A stretch of 37,297 bases of DNA, taken from assembly GCA_903923465.1 (NCBI GenBank), contig CAIXXP010000187.1, positions 1 through 37,297 of the forward strand, given 5' to 3'. The stretch comes from an uncultured Sphingomonadales bacterium. GTDB taxonomy: Bacteria; Pseudomonadota; Alphaproteobacteria; Sphingomonadales; Sphingomonadaceae. Under the pieces are notes generated by a model that made no database searches, was not told the origin of the DNA, and saw nothing but the letters and a program-made list of their open reading frames with translations. The position numbers and the translations under genes were made by a program. Positions 30,868 to 37,297 of the stretch are shown here, one piece after another (within the stretch, counting starts at the first letter, position 1; each line of letters begins with the position of its first letter).

Positions 30868-32556
30868 GTGCAAGCCGCATTATCCGCTCCGGGTTCCCGG
30901 GCCAATCAGCCGCTCCGGGAGGTCGTGGGCACCAAGGCGCTGGCGGGGGCATGGGTAGGCCGGCGCCCGGCCTCGCGCGAGGCCGATGGCTGGGCCGAGG
31001 CCTGGGGCGGTATGCCGCCCTCTTCCGGCGAGCCCCGGCTGATGCGCCGCGCCATGCGCGCCACCAGCCCGACCGGCCTTGCCGCCGAACACCTGCGGCT
31101 GGCGGCCGAACGTTTCGCGCATATCGACTACGCCACCGATCTGGGCAGCGACATCGGCAGCGCCCGCTGGTGGCGGGGCCTGACCCTGATGCTCGCGCTC
31201 TCCGCCTCGGCGCTGGCCTTCTGGCCGGGCTTTGCCCCTCAGCTGGCGCCGCCGCACCTGGCCGCCATGGCCGCGCCCACCGGTGCCCGGCTGCGCGAGG
31301 CCATGGCCACCGGCGCGGCCATGGACGCCGATGCGCCCGCAACGACCCTGCGGCGATCCGCGCCGCCGCGCCCGCAGATCGCCCTTGCCACCACGCTGGC
31401 CGATGGCGACACCTATAGCCAGATGTTGCAGCGGGTGGGCGTGGGCGGGGCCGATGCCGAGCAGGTTTCCGCGCTGATGGGCACGGCCATTCCGATGGGC
31501 TACATCGCCCCGGGAACCAGCTTCTCCCTTTCGCTGGATGCCGATGGCAACCATGCGCTGCAACGGGTGGAGTTTCGCACCCGCACCGATCTGGTGGTGG
31601 CGATAGAGCGCCGGGGCGACAGCTTCGAGCTGGGCATGCGGGGCAGCGGCGAGGCCGTGACTCCGCTGCCGCCGCCTCCCGCCCTTTCGGTGGCGCCTGT
31701 GCCCGTGCCCCTCTCCGCGGTTGCCCTGCCGGCCGCACTGCTGCCCAGCCCGCCGGTGGCGCTGGCACCCACACCTTCGCCCATGCGGATTCGCGGGTTG
31801 GTGGGGGCCAGCCTCTATCGCTCGGCGCGGGCGGCGGGGGCCCCGGCAATGGCGGTGCAGCAATATCTGCAAACTCTGGGCGCGCATATGGATGTCGCCG
31901 GTTTGCGACCCAACGACACCTTTGACATTATCCTCGGCCACGAGGGCGCCGGGCACCCGGACGCGCTGCTCTATGCCGGGCTGGAGCGCAATGGGCGACC
32001 CGAGGCGGCATTGGTGCGCTGGGGGCAGGGGCGAAGGGGGGGCGACACCTTCCTCGATGCCGTGGCGCCGCCGGCGCAAGCGGCGCCCGCGCATCTGCTG
32101 ATGCCGGTGGCGGGCAAGGTCACCTCGGGTTTTGGCATGCGCTTTCACCCGATCCTCGGCTTTACCCGCATGCATGAGGGGATCGACCTCTCCGCCCCCT
32201 ATGGCGCGCCGATCTACGCGGTGGCGCCGGGCACGGTCTCCTATGCCGGGCTGCACGGCGGGCACGGCAAATATGTGCGGCTCGAGCACTCGGGCGGCCT
32301 GGGCACCGGCTACGCGCATATGAGCCGCATCGCCGTGGCGCCGGGCACGCATGTCCGCGCGGGCGAGGTGATCGGCTATGTCGGCTCCAGCGGCCTCTCC
32401 ACCGGCGCCCATCTGCACTATGAGGTCTATCGCGACGGGGAGGCGGTAAACCCGCTGACCGTGCGGTTTGGCGCGGCCGTGCGGGCGGTGATGCCGCGCA
32501 ATCTGGGCGCGGTGCGCGCGCGGTTGGCGAAGTTGCTGATGGTGAAGCCGAGATAG
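30868..32556 (+). CDS. M23 family metallopeptidase (LytM-like peptidoglycan endopeptidase)
   Basis: The 562-residue protein has a cytoplasmic N-terminal tail (1-102), one membrane segment (about 103-121), a long Pro/Ala-rich periplasmic region with a LysM/OapA-like piece (LADGDTYSQMLQRVGV) and a C-terminal M23 domain. Zinc ligands are visible: H436-x3-D440 (HEGID) and H517 of HLH (515-517). It would cut peptide cross-links in the cell wall during growth or division. The start is GTG 30868, with AAGGGG upstream. It is transcribed alone: 152 bp after the DUF2889 gene and followed by repeat copy 3. It does not belong to the catabolic island. Confidence 0.9.
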   Translation: MQAALSAPGSRANQPLREVVGTKALAGAWVGRRPASREADGWAEAWGGMPPSSGEPRLMRRAMRATSPTGLAAEHLRLAAERFAHIDYATDLGSDIGSARWWRGLTLMLALSASALAFWPGFAPQLAPPHLAAMAAPTGARLREAMATGAAMDADAPATTLRRSAPPRPQIALATTLADGDTYSQMLQRVGVGGADAEQVSALMGTAIPMGYIAPGTSFSLSLDADGNHALQRVEFRTRTDLVVAIERRGDSFELGMRGSGEAVTPLPPPPALSVAPVPVPLSAVALPAALLPSPPVALAPTPSPMRIRGLVGASLYRSARAAGAPAMAVQQYLQTLGAHMDVAGLRPNDTFDIILGHEGAGHPDALLYAGLERNGRPEAALVRWGQGRRGGDTFLDAVAPPAQAAPAHLLMPVAGKVTSGFGMRFHPILGFTRMHEGIDLSAPYGAPIYAVAPGTVSYAGLHGGHGKYVRLEHSGGLGTGYAHMSRIAVAPGTHVRAGEVIGYVGSSGLSTGAHLHYEVYRDGEAVNPLTVRFGAAVRAVMPRNLGAVRARLAKLLMVKPR

Positions 32557-32582
32557 GTTGAAAGGAAGCGGGAAGAGAGGAG

Positions 32583-32749
32583 TCTTGGGGTGTTACACCC
32601 CCAAACCCCCAATACTGCATGGCTAAGCGCCTGTCTCTCCAAGCGCCCCGCCGCGAAGCGGCTATATAGCCTGCGGCGCGGCCACCTGGCGCGGGGTCGA
32701 ACCTATGGCGCAACTTCGACAGGGAAGGGGTGCAGGGGCTAGCCCCTGC
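32583..32749. repeat. Dispersed intergenic repeat, copy 3
   Basis: Lies between the M23 peptidase (ends 32556) and hemB (32798), both on the plus strand. The opening hairpin is at 32585-32604 (TTGGGGTGT / ACACCCCCAA), followed by ACCCCCAATACTG and GCGGCTATATAGCCTGCGG, and it closes with the perfect palindrome GCAGGGGCTAGCCCCTGC at 32732-32749. The layout is the same as copy 2, with about 170 bp between outer ends. Confidence 0.85.
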
Positions 32750-32797
32750 CAAAAAACCCTTTCCCCCTGTTTGCCTTGATGCTCTAGAACGTCTCCC

Positions 32798-33808
32798 ATG
32801 ACTATTCCCAGCCCCGCCGCCAGCTTTCCCGCCACCCGCCTGCGCCGCCCCCGTGCCACCGCGTGGAGCCGGGCGATGCATCGCGAGACGCAACTCACGC
32901 CGGCCAACCTCATCTGGCCGCTGTTCGTCACCGAGGGCGTGGGCGTTGAGGAGCCGATCGCGTCGCTGCCGGGTGTGTCGCGCTGGAGTGTGGATGGCAT
33001 TGTCGCCCGCGCGAAAGAGGCCGTGGATCTGGGCATTCCCTGCCTCGCGCTGTTTCCAAACACGCAGGGCGAGCGCCGCAGCGAGGATGGCCGCGAGGCG
33101 CTGAATCCCGATAATCTGATGTGCCGCGCCATTCGCGCGATCAAGGATGGCTGTGGTGACAGCATCGGCATTCTCACCGATGTCGCGCTGGACCCCTATA
33201 CCAGCCACGGGCAGGATGGGCTGATCGATGCCGCCGGCTATGTGCTGAACGATGACACGGTTGAGGTGCTGGTTGGGCAGTCGCTGAATCAGGCGGCGGC
33301 GGGGGCGGATATCATCGCGCCTTCCGACATGATGGACGGGCGCATCGCCGCCATCCGCGCCGCGCTGGAGGGCGCCGGACACATCAACGTGCAGATCATG
33401 AGCTATGCCGCCAAATATGCCTCGGCCTTCTATGGCCCGTTTCGCGATGCGGTGGGCAGCCGGGGCGTGCTGAAGGGCGACAAGAAGACCTATCAGATGG
33501 ACCCGGCCAATGCCGAGGAAGCCCTGCGCGAGGTGGCAATGGATCTGGCCGAGGGCGCCGACAGCGTGATGGTGAAGCCCGGCCTGCCCTATCTGGACAT
33601 TGTGCGCGCCGTGAAGCAGCGCTTCGAGGTGCCGGTGTTCGCCTATCAGGTCTCTGGCGAATATGCGATGATCGAGGCGGCCGTGGCCGTGGGCGCGGGC
33701 GACCGCGACGCGCTGGTGCTGGAGACGCTGCTGGCGTTTCGCCGCGCCGGTTGCGCCGGGGTGCTGACCTATCATGCGGCGCACGCGGCGCGGCTGCTGG
33801 GCGCCTGA
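32798..33808 (+). CDS. hemB: Delta-aminolevulinic acid dehydratase (porphobilinogen synthase)
   Basis: This 336-residue HemB condenses two 5-aminolevulinate molecules to porphobilinogen in haem and cobalamin-type tetrapyrrole synthesis. Schiff-base lysines are K206 (MSYAAKYAS) and K260 (MVKPGLPYLD). The metal region reads DVALDPYTSHGQDG (128-141), with Asp in place of the zinc-binding Cys residues, so this is the magnesium/potassium-type enzyme common in alphaproteobacteria. ATG 32798 has a weak ribosome site. The gene follows repeat copy 3 and leads a short plus-strand block with a gamma-carbonic anhydrase (20-bp gap) and a DUF167 gene. Confidence 0.97.
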   Translation: MTIPSPAASFPATRLRRPRATAWSRAMHRETQLTPANLIWPLFVTEGVGVEEPIASLPGVSRWSVDGIVARAKEAVDLGIPCLALFPNTQGERRSEDGREALNPDNLMCRAIRAIKDGCGDSIGILTDVALDPYTSHGQDGLIDAAGYVLNDDTVEVLVGQSLNQAAAGADIIAPSDMMDGRIAAIRAALEGAGHINVQIMSYAAKYASAFYGPFRDAVGSRGVLKGDKKTYQMDPANAEEALREVAMDLAEGADSVMVKPGLPYLDIVRAVKQRFEVPVFAYQVSGEYAMIEAAVAVGAGDRDALVLETLLAFRRAGCAGVLTYHAAHAARLLGA

Positions 33809-33828
33809 GCCTGTTGCGGAGAAAGATT

Positions 33829-34413
33829 ATGACCGATAGCGTCTACCACGATGTCACCATCGCCCCGTTCAACGGCATTTGGCCGCGCATTCATGCCAGC
33901 GCCTTCATCGCCCCGGGCTGCCGCATTGTCGGCGATGTGGAGATTGGGCCGGATGTGTCGGTCTGGTATAATTGCGTGATGCGCGGCGATACCAATCGCA
34001 TTGTCGTGGGCGCCCGCAGCAATATTCAGGACGGCACGGTGGTGCATTGCGACAGCCCGACCGACAAGCGCCCGGATGGCTTTCCCACGATCATCGGCGA
34101 GGATGTGCTGATCGGCCATATGGCGATGATCCATGGCTGCGTGTTGGAGGACCGGGCTTTCGTGGGGCTCGGGTCGATCGTGATGGATGGCTGCCATATC
34201 GAGAGCGATGCGATGCTGGCGGCAGGCGCGCTGCTCTCGCCGGGCAAGCGCATCGCCAGCCGCCAGATGTGGCTGGGCCGCCCCGCCGCCTTCGCCCGCG
34301 AGCTGACCGATGCCGCTCTGGCCGATATGCAGGGCGGGGTGGCGTTTTATGTGCGCAATGGCCAGCGGCATCGCGCCAGCCTCGCCGAGGCGCGGGGCGC
34401 GGCGGCGGAATAG
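33829..34413 (+). CDS. Gamma-carbonic anhydrase family protein (left-handed beta-helix)
   Basis: This 194-residue protein has hexapeptide repeats (CRIVGDVEIGPDVSVWYNCV, GARSNIQDGTVVHC, GEDVLIGHMAMIHGCVLED). The three metal-ligand histidines of the gamma-class are present: H73, H97 and H102. It belongs to the YrdA/PaaY/CA-gamma group; not all members show carbonic anhydrase activity, so CO2 hydration or a thioesterase-like role remains open. ATG 33829 has GGAG upstream; a longer frame from 33751 would overlap hemB. It lies 20 bp after hemB and 11 bp before the DUF167 gene, forming a likely operon. Confidence 0.9.
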   Translation: MTDSVYHDVTIAPFNGIWPRIHASAFIAPGCRIVGDVEIGPDVSVWYNCVMRGDTNRIVVGARSNIQDGTVVHCDSPTDKRPDGFPTIIGEDVLIGHMAMIHGCVLEDRAFVGLGSIVMDGCHIESDAMLAAGALLSPGKRIASRQMWLGRPAAFARELTDAALADMQGGVAFYVRNGQRHRASLAEARGAAAE

Positions 34414-34424
34414 GCGCAGGCACC

Positions 34425-34706
34425 GTGGCGAAGCCGCGCCCGGACCATCCCCCGACCGAGGCGATTGCCGCGCTGGTGGATGGCGAGGGGCGCCTTGCCG
34501 TGCGGGTGACGCCGGGCGCGCGGGTGGAGGCCCTTGAAATCGCCGATGGCCGGCTGCTGGCCAAGGTTCGCGTGAAGCCGGAGGACGGCAAGGCCAATGC
34601 CGCCGTGCTGGAGCTGCTGGCGCGGGCGCTGGGGGTGGCGCCCTCGCGGCTGAGCCTGCTGCGGGGTGCGACTTCGCGCGAGAAGCTGTTCCGGATTGGC
34701 GACTAG
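34425..34706 (+). CDS. DUF167 family protein (YggU-like)
   Basis: This 93-residue protein has GRLAVRVTPGARVEAL and KVRVKPEDGKANAAVLELLA followed by LLRGATSREKLFRI, the signature of the DUF167/YggU family. Its function is unknown; family members are small alpha/beta proteins. The start is GTG 34425, 11 bp after the carbonic anhydrase stop, with only a weak GCAGG site. Its stop codon overlaps the stop of the convergent DUF1275 gene: the CTAG at 34703-34706 supplies TAG on both strands. Confidence 0.88.
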   Translation: MAKPRPDHPPTEAIAALVDGEGRLAVRVTPGARVEALEIADGRLLAKVRVKPEDGKANAAVLELLARALGVAPSRLSLLRGATSREKLFRIGD

Positions 34707-35353
34707 GCGGGCGGTGCGGCGCTGATGCGGCGGGCGACAAGCGCCAGCGCGCCGGCCCAGACAAAGGCGATCCACGCCGCCGAGCCGCCCAGATGGGTGA
34801 AGGTGACAGCGCCCGCCACCGCGCCCCCCGCCAGCCCCAGCCACAGCAGCAGATGCGGCGCCCAGCCACCGCCCGGCCGGCCCATCAGCCGCGCCGCCAT
34901 GGCCTGCCCCAGTTTCACCAGAGCGCCGGTCATATAGCTGACCCCGACGGCGACTTCGCCATCGCGCTGGAAGGTATTGTTGATCGCGCCCATGGCCATG
35001 ACCATGGCGGCCAGCGCGAGATTCCGGCTGGCAGCGGCGTTTTCGGCAATCGCCGCCACCAGCAGCAGCGCGGCGACCAGCGCCAGCACCGCCGGCTTGC
35101 GCCCCTCGCCAGCGCGGGCGGCGACCAGCGCGCCGGCGATGACGCCCGCCAGAAAGCCGCCGATCAGCAGCACGGGCGCCAGCGCGCGGGCCGGGTGCTG
35201 CGCCAGATTCACCGCCAGCCTGGTGGTGTTGCCCGACATGAACGAGACGAAATAGCCATTGGCCGAGAGATAGCCGGTGGCATCGACGAAACCGGCCAGG
35301 CCCGCCGAGCTTATCGCCAAAATCTGCCGCGAGCGATCAAACCGGTTCATCAT
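34703..35353 (-). CDS. DUF1275 (YoaK-like) membrane protein
   Basis: This 216-residue membrane protein has about six hydrophobic segments. SSAGLAGFVDATGYLSANGYFVSFMSGNTTRLAVNL at the N-terminus is the DUF1275 signature (FVDA...FxSFMTGNT). Its function is unknown, proposed as transporter-like. Start ATG 35353 is followed directly by a second ATG; AGG lies eight bases upstream. It is convergent with the DUF167 gene (four-base overlap) and 63 bp downstream of the truncated haemoglobin gene on the same strand. Confidence 0.9.
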   Translation of the reverse strand: MMNRFDRSRQILAISSAGLAGFVDATGYLSANGYFVSFMSGNTTRLAVNLAQHPARALAPVLLIGGFLAGVIAGALVAARAGEGRKPAVLALVAALLLVAAIAENAAASRNLALAAMVMAMGAINNTFQRDGEVAVGVSYMTGALVKLGQAMAARLMGRPGGGWAPHLLLWLGLAGGAVAGAVTFTHLGGSAAWIAFVWAGALALVARRISAAPPA

Positions 35354-35416
35354 GGCAGCCTAGCACGGGCGGGGGCCCAGCGCGCGGGAAAGCGGCGCGT
35401 GGGGGAAGTGGCCCGA

Positions 35417-35845
35417 CTATCGGGCCATGCCGCGCGCCAGTTGCGTGAGCACGCCGGTCATCGCGTCGCGGATCTGCGGGTCATCGGGCACGGAATCGGC
35501 GATGGCGCGGGTGATGGCGTCCGCCCACTGGCCGGCCAGATCCTCGGTGATGACGAAAGGCTTGTGCATGCTCATCATGCAGCGGCCGGGATTGGCATCG
35601 AACCAGTCGCGCGGGCCGCCAGACCAGCCGGTGAGAAAGCCGGCCAGCGATTGGCGCATGGGGGCAAGGTCTGGCTGGTGCATGGCCCGCAGCCCGGCAT
35701 AGGCGGGGTCGGCCTCCATCAGGTCGTAGAAGCGGTGGACGATGGCCTCGATCACCGGGCGGCCGCCGAGGCGCTCGAACGGCGTGGCGGGGGCCGGTTG
35801 GCTGTTTGGCCGTTCCACGGTCTGGCTGTCGGGTGGCGTGGACAT
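35417..35845 (-). CDS. Group II truncated haemoglobin
   Basis: This 142-residue protein has a short N-terminal extension (1-21) then a 2-on-2 globin: Tyr B10 Y40 (HRFYDLM), WSGGPRDW (74-81), proximal His H94 (MMSMHKPF) and Trp G8 W107 (QWADAITRA), which together mark group II (trHbO-like). Such proteins bind O2 or NO, and are linked to peroxide or nitric oxide handling. ATG 35845 has GGAG upstream. It lies between the ClpA terminator and the DUF1275 gene, with which it could be co-transcribed. No FNR-type box is seen directly upstream. Confidence 0.92.
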   Translation of the reverse strand: MSTPPDSQTVERPNSQPAPATPFERLGGRPVIEAIVHRFYDLMEADPAYAGLRAMHQPDLAPMRQSLAGFLTGWSGGPRDWFDANPGRCMMSMHKPFVITEDLAGQWADAITRAIADSVPDDPQIRDAMTGVLTQLARGMAR

Positions 35846-35919
35846 GGGCGGGCTCCGGGAGAGATTGCTGCGAGCATTGCCGCTAGCAGGCCACCTGCGC
35901 CAGCGGTTTGACCGGGATC

Positions 35920-35962
35920 AAAAAAGCAGCGCCGCCCGGACCAGTTGTGGTCCGGGCGGCGC
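35920..35962 (-). terminator. Rho-independent terminator of clpA
   Basis: A perfect 15-bp stem (35929-35943 / 35948-35962) with GTTG loop lies 31 bp past the ClpA stop. On the minus strand it is followed by GCTTTTTTGATC, i.e. six T residues. Both components are textbook, the best terminator in the window. Confidence 0.93.
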
Positions 35963-35993
35963 GCATTACGGTGGCTATGGCGTTCCGGCTGGC

Positions 35994-37297
35994 CTATTCG
36001 CCGTCGTCGCCACCGGCCTCCGGACTATTGGCTTCGGGCTGTTCGCTGGTGGAGCTGGCGGCCTTGTCCTTCTTGCCGCGCTTCTTCACCACCTTCGGCG
36101 GGGCCGGGGTCAGCTCGAAAACCAGCGCGTCTTCCTTCAGCGAGACATGCACCTCGCCGCCATGGGCCAGCTTGCCGAACAGCAGTTCCTCGGCCAGCGG
36201 CTGCTTCACCTTGTCCTGAATGAGGCGCGACATCGGCCGCGCGCCATAGAGTTTGTCGTAGCCCTTCTTGCCCAGCCATTCGCGCGCGTCGGCGTCGAAC
36301 TGGATGTGGACGTTCTGGTCGGCCAGTTGCAGCTCCAGCTGGAGGATGAACTTGTCGACCACGCGGCTGATGACCGCGGTGGGCAGATAGGCGAAGGGCA
36401 CGATGGCATCGAGGCGGTTGCGGAATTCGGGGGTGAACAGGTTCTTCACCGCCTCGTCGCCGGCATCCGCCTTGCTGACGTCGCCAAAGCCGATGCCGCT
36501 GCGCGCCATGTCGCTGGCGCCGGCATTGGTGGTCATCACCAGCACGACATTGCGGAAATCCACCGTCTTGCCGTGGTGATCGGTCAGGCGGCCATTATCC
36601 ATCACCTGCAGCAGGATATTGAACAGATCGGGATGGGCCTTCTCGATCTCGTCGAGCAGCAGCACGCAGTGGGGTTGCTGGTCGATGGCATCGGTCAGCA
36701 AGCCGCCCTGATCAAAGCCGACATAGCCCGGGGGGGCGCCGATCAGGCGGCTGATGGAGTGGCGCTCCATATATTCGCTCATGTCGAAGCGCTGCAGCGG
36801 AATGCCCATGATATCGGCCAGCTGGCGGGCGACCTCGGTTTTGCCGACGCCGGTGGGGCCGGAGAACAGGAAGCTGCCGATGGGCTTGTCGGGATCGCGC
36901 AGACCGGCGCGGGACAGCTTCATCGCGCGGCTCAGCACCTCGATGGCCTTGTCCTGCCCGAACACCACGCGTTTCAGGTCACGTTCCAGATGTTCCAGCA
37001 CCTTCTTGTCGTCGGAGCTGACCGATTTGGGCGGGATGCGCGCCATGGTGGCGATGACCGCTTCGATCTCGCGCTCGGTGATCACTTTCTTGCGCTTGCT
37101 TGGCGCCACCAGCATCTGCATCGCGCCGACTTCGTCGATCACGTCGATCGCCTTGTCGGGCAGCTTGCGGTCGTTGATGTAGCGGGCCGACAGCTCCACG
37201 GCGGTTTTGATCGCGCCGGGGGTGTATTTGACCTTGTGATGTTCCTCAAACGCGGTGCGCAGACCTTTGAGGATCTTGATGGTGTCCTCAATGGTCG
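35994..37297 (-). CDS. clpA: ATP-dependent Clp protease ATP-binding subunit ClpA, C-terminal part (cut by window edge)
   Basis: The frame is open to the right edge, so the start is outside; about 434 residues are visible. They hold the end of the first AAA+ module (YTPGAIKTAVELSARYINDR, LPDKAIDVIDEVGA), the second AAA+ module with Walker A GPTGVGKTEV and Walker B VLLLDEIEKAH, MTTNAGASD, the putative ClpP-binding loop SGIGFGDVS and the C-terminal D2-small domain, followed by a Lys-rich, then acidic tail (PKVVKKRGKKDK, ending PEAGGDDGE). ClpA unfolds substrates for ClpP. The MTTNAGA motif, IGF-type loop and absence of a ClpB-like coiled coil in this part favour ClpA over ClpB. A strong terminator follows. 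Confidence 0.95.
   Translation of the reverse strand, partial: TIEDTIKILKGLRTAFEEHHKVKYTPGAIKTAVELSARYINDRKLPDKAIDVIDEVGAMQMLVAPSKRKKVITEREIEAVIATMARIPPKSVSSDDKKVLEHLERDLKRVVFGQDKAIEVLSRAMKLSRAGLRDPDKPIGSFLFSGPTGVGKTEVARQLADIMGIPLQRFDMSEYMERHSISRLIGAPPGYVGFDQGGLLTDAIDQQPHCVLLLDEIEKAHPDLFNILLQVMDNGRLTDHHGKTVDFRNVVLVMTTNAGASDMARSGIGFGDVSKADAGDEAVKNLFTPEFRNRLDAIVPFAYLPTAVISRVVDKFILQLELQLADQNVHIQFDADAREWLGKKGYDKLYGARPMSRLIQDKVKQPLAEELLFGKLAHGGEVHVSLKEDALVFELTPAPPKVVKKRGKKDKAASSTSEQPEANSPEAGGDDGE

Overview
The window is a GC-rich chromosomal segment from an alphaproteobacterium, most likely a sphingomonad (Sphingomonadales). This rests on the overall protein character (aspartate-type HemB, gamma-carbonic anhydrase, ClpA with a lysine-rich tail, many acyl-CoA catabolism paralogues) and on GTG/TTG starts with AGGAG-type ribosome sites. 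The genus cannot be fixed by eye. I see no rRNA, tRNA, CRISPR array, transposase or phage gene.

Positions 1-29570 are an island of acyl-CoA catabolism. On the minus strand, 13995 down to 2362 forms one tight eleven-gene array: thiolase, PaaI-type thioesterase, three acyl-CoA dehydrogenases, two crotonases, a crotonase/3-hydroxyacyl-CoA dehydrogenase fusion, a Nudix hydrolase resembling CoA diphosphatases, a DECR2-like 2,4-dienoyl-CoA reductase and a nitronate monooxygenase-family flavoprotein. Together they supply a complete beta-oxidation spiral plus auxiliary enzymes for double bonds in awkward positions. An SDR and an enoyl-CoA hydratase (474-2103) converge on it, and a second nitronate monooxygenase gene is cut by the left edge. 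Divergent from it, 14350-19786 carries a TesB-like thioesterase, a second thiolase, another crotonase, a Cys-less thiolase-like protein and an SDR. Then come a divergent DUF35/lipid-transfer-protein pair (19883-21566), a cytochrome P450 with a small membrane protein (21773-23409), a TetR regulator, an amidohydrolase, an SDR, a second TetR regulator and an acyl-CoA ligase (28071-29570).

Read together: the P450 could oxidise a hydrophobic substrate, the ligase would make the CoA thioester, and the two long arrays would shorten it. The DUF35/Ltp pair, the tandem acyl-CoA dehydrogenase pair and several non-canonical crotonases and thiolases point to a branched or cyclic substrate (steroid- or terpenoid-like acids are the obvious candidates) rather than plain fatty acids. 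This is inference; no steroid-specific ring-cleavage enzyme is present here.

The best regulatory signal is a 20-bp operator found twice, 17 of 20 bases identical and in the same orientation relative to transcription: just before the second TetR gene (27401-27420) and upstream of the P450 unit (23586-23605). A perfect FNR-type box (26128-26141) lies upstream of the amidohydrolase. A non-coding repeat of about 170-210 bp, bounded by two hairpins, occurs three times in gene junctions (about 2119, 21587 and 32583).

From about 29690 the content becomes housekeeping: a DUF2889 protein, an M23 peptidase, HemB, gamma-carbonic anhydrase, a DUF167 protein, a DUF1275 membrane protein, a group II truncated haemoglobin and the C-terminal part of ClpA with a textbook terminator.
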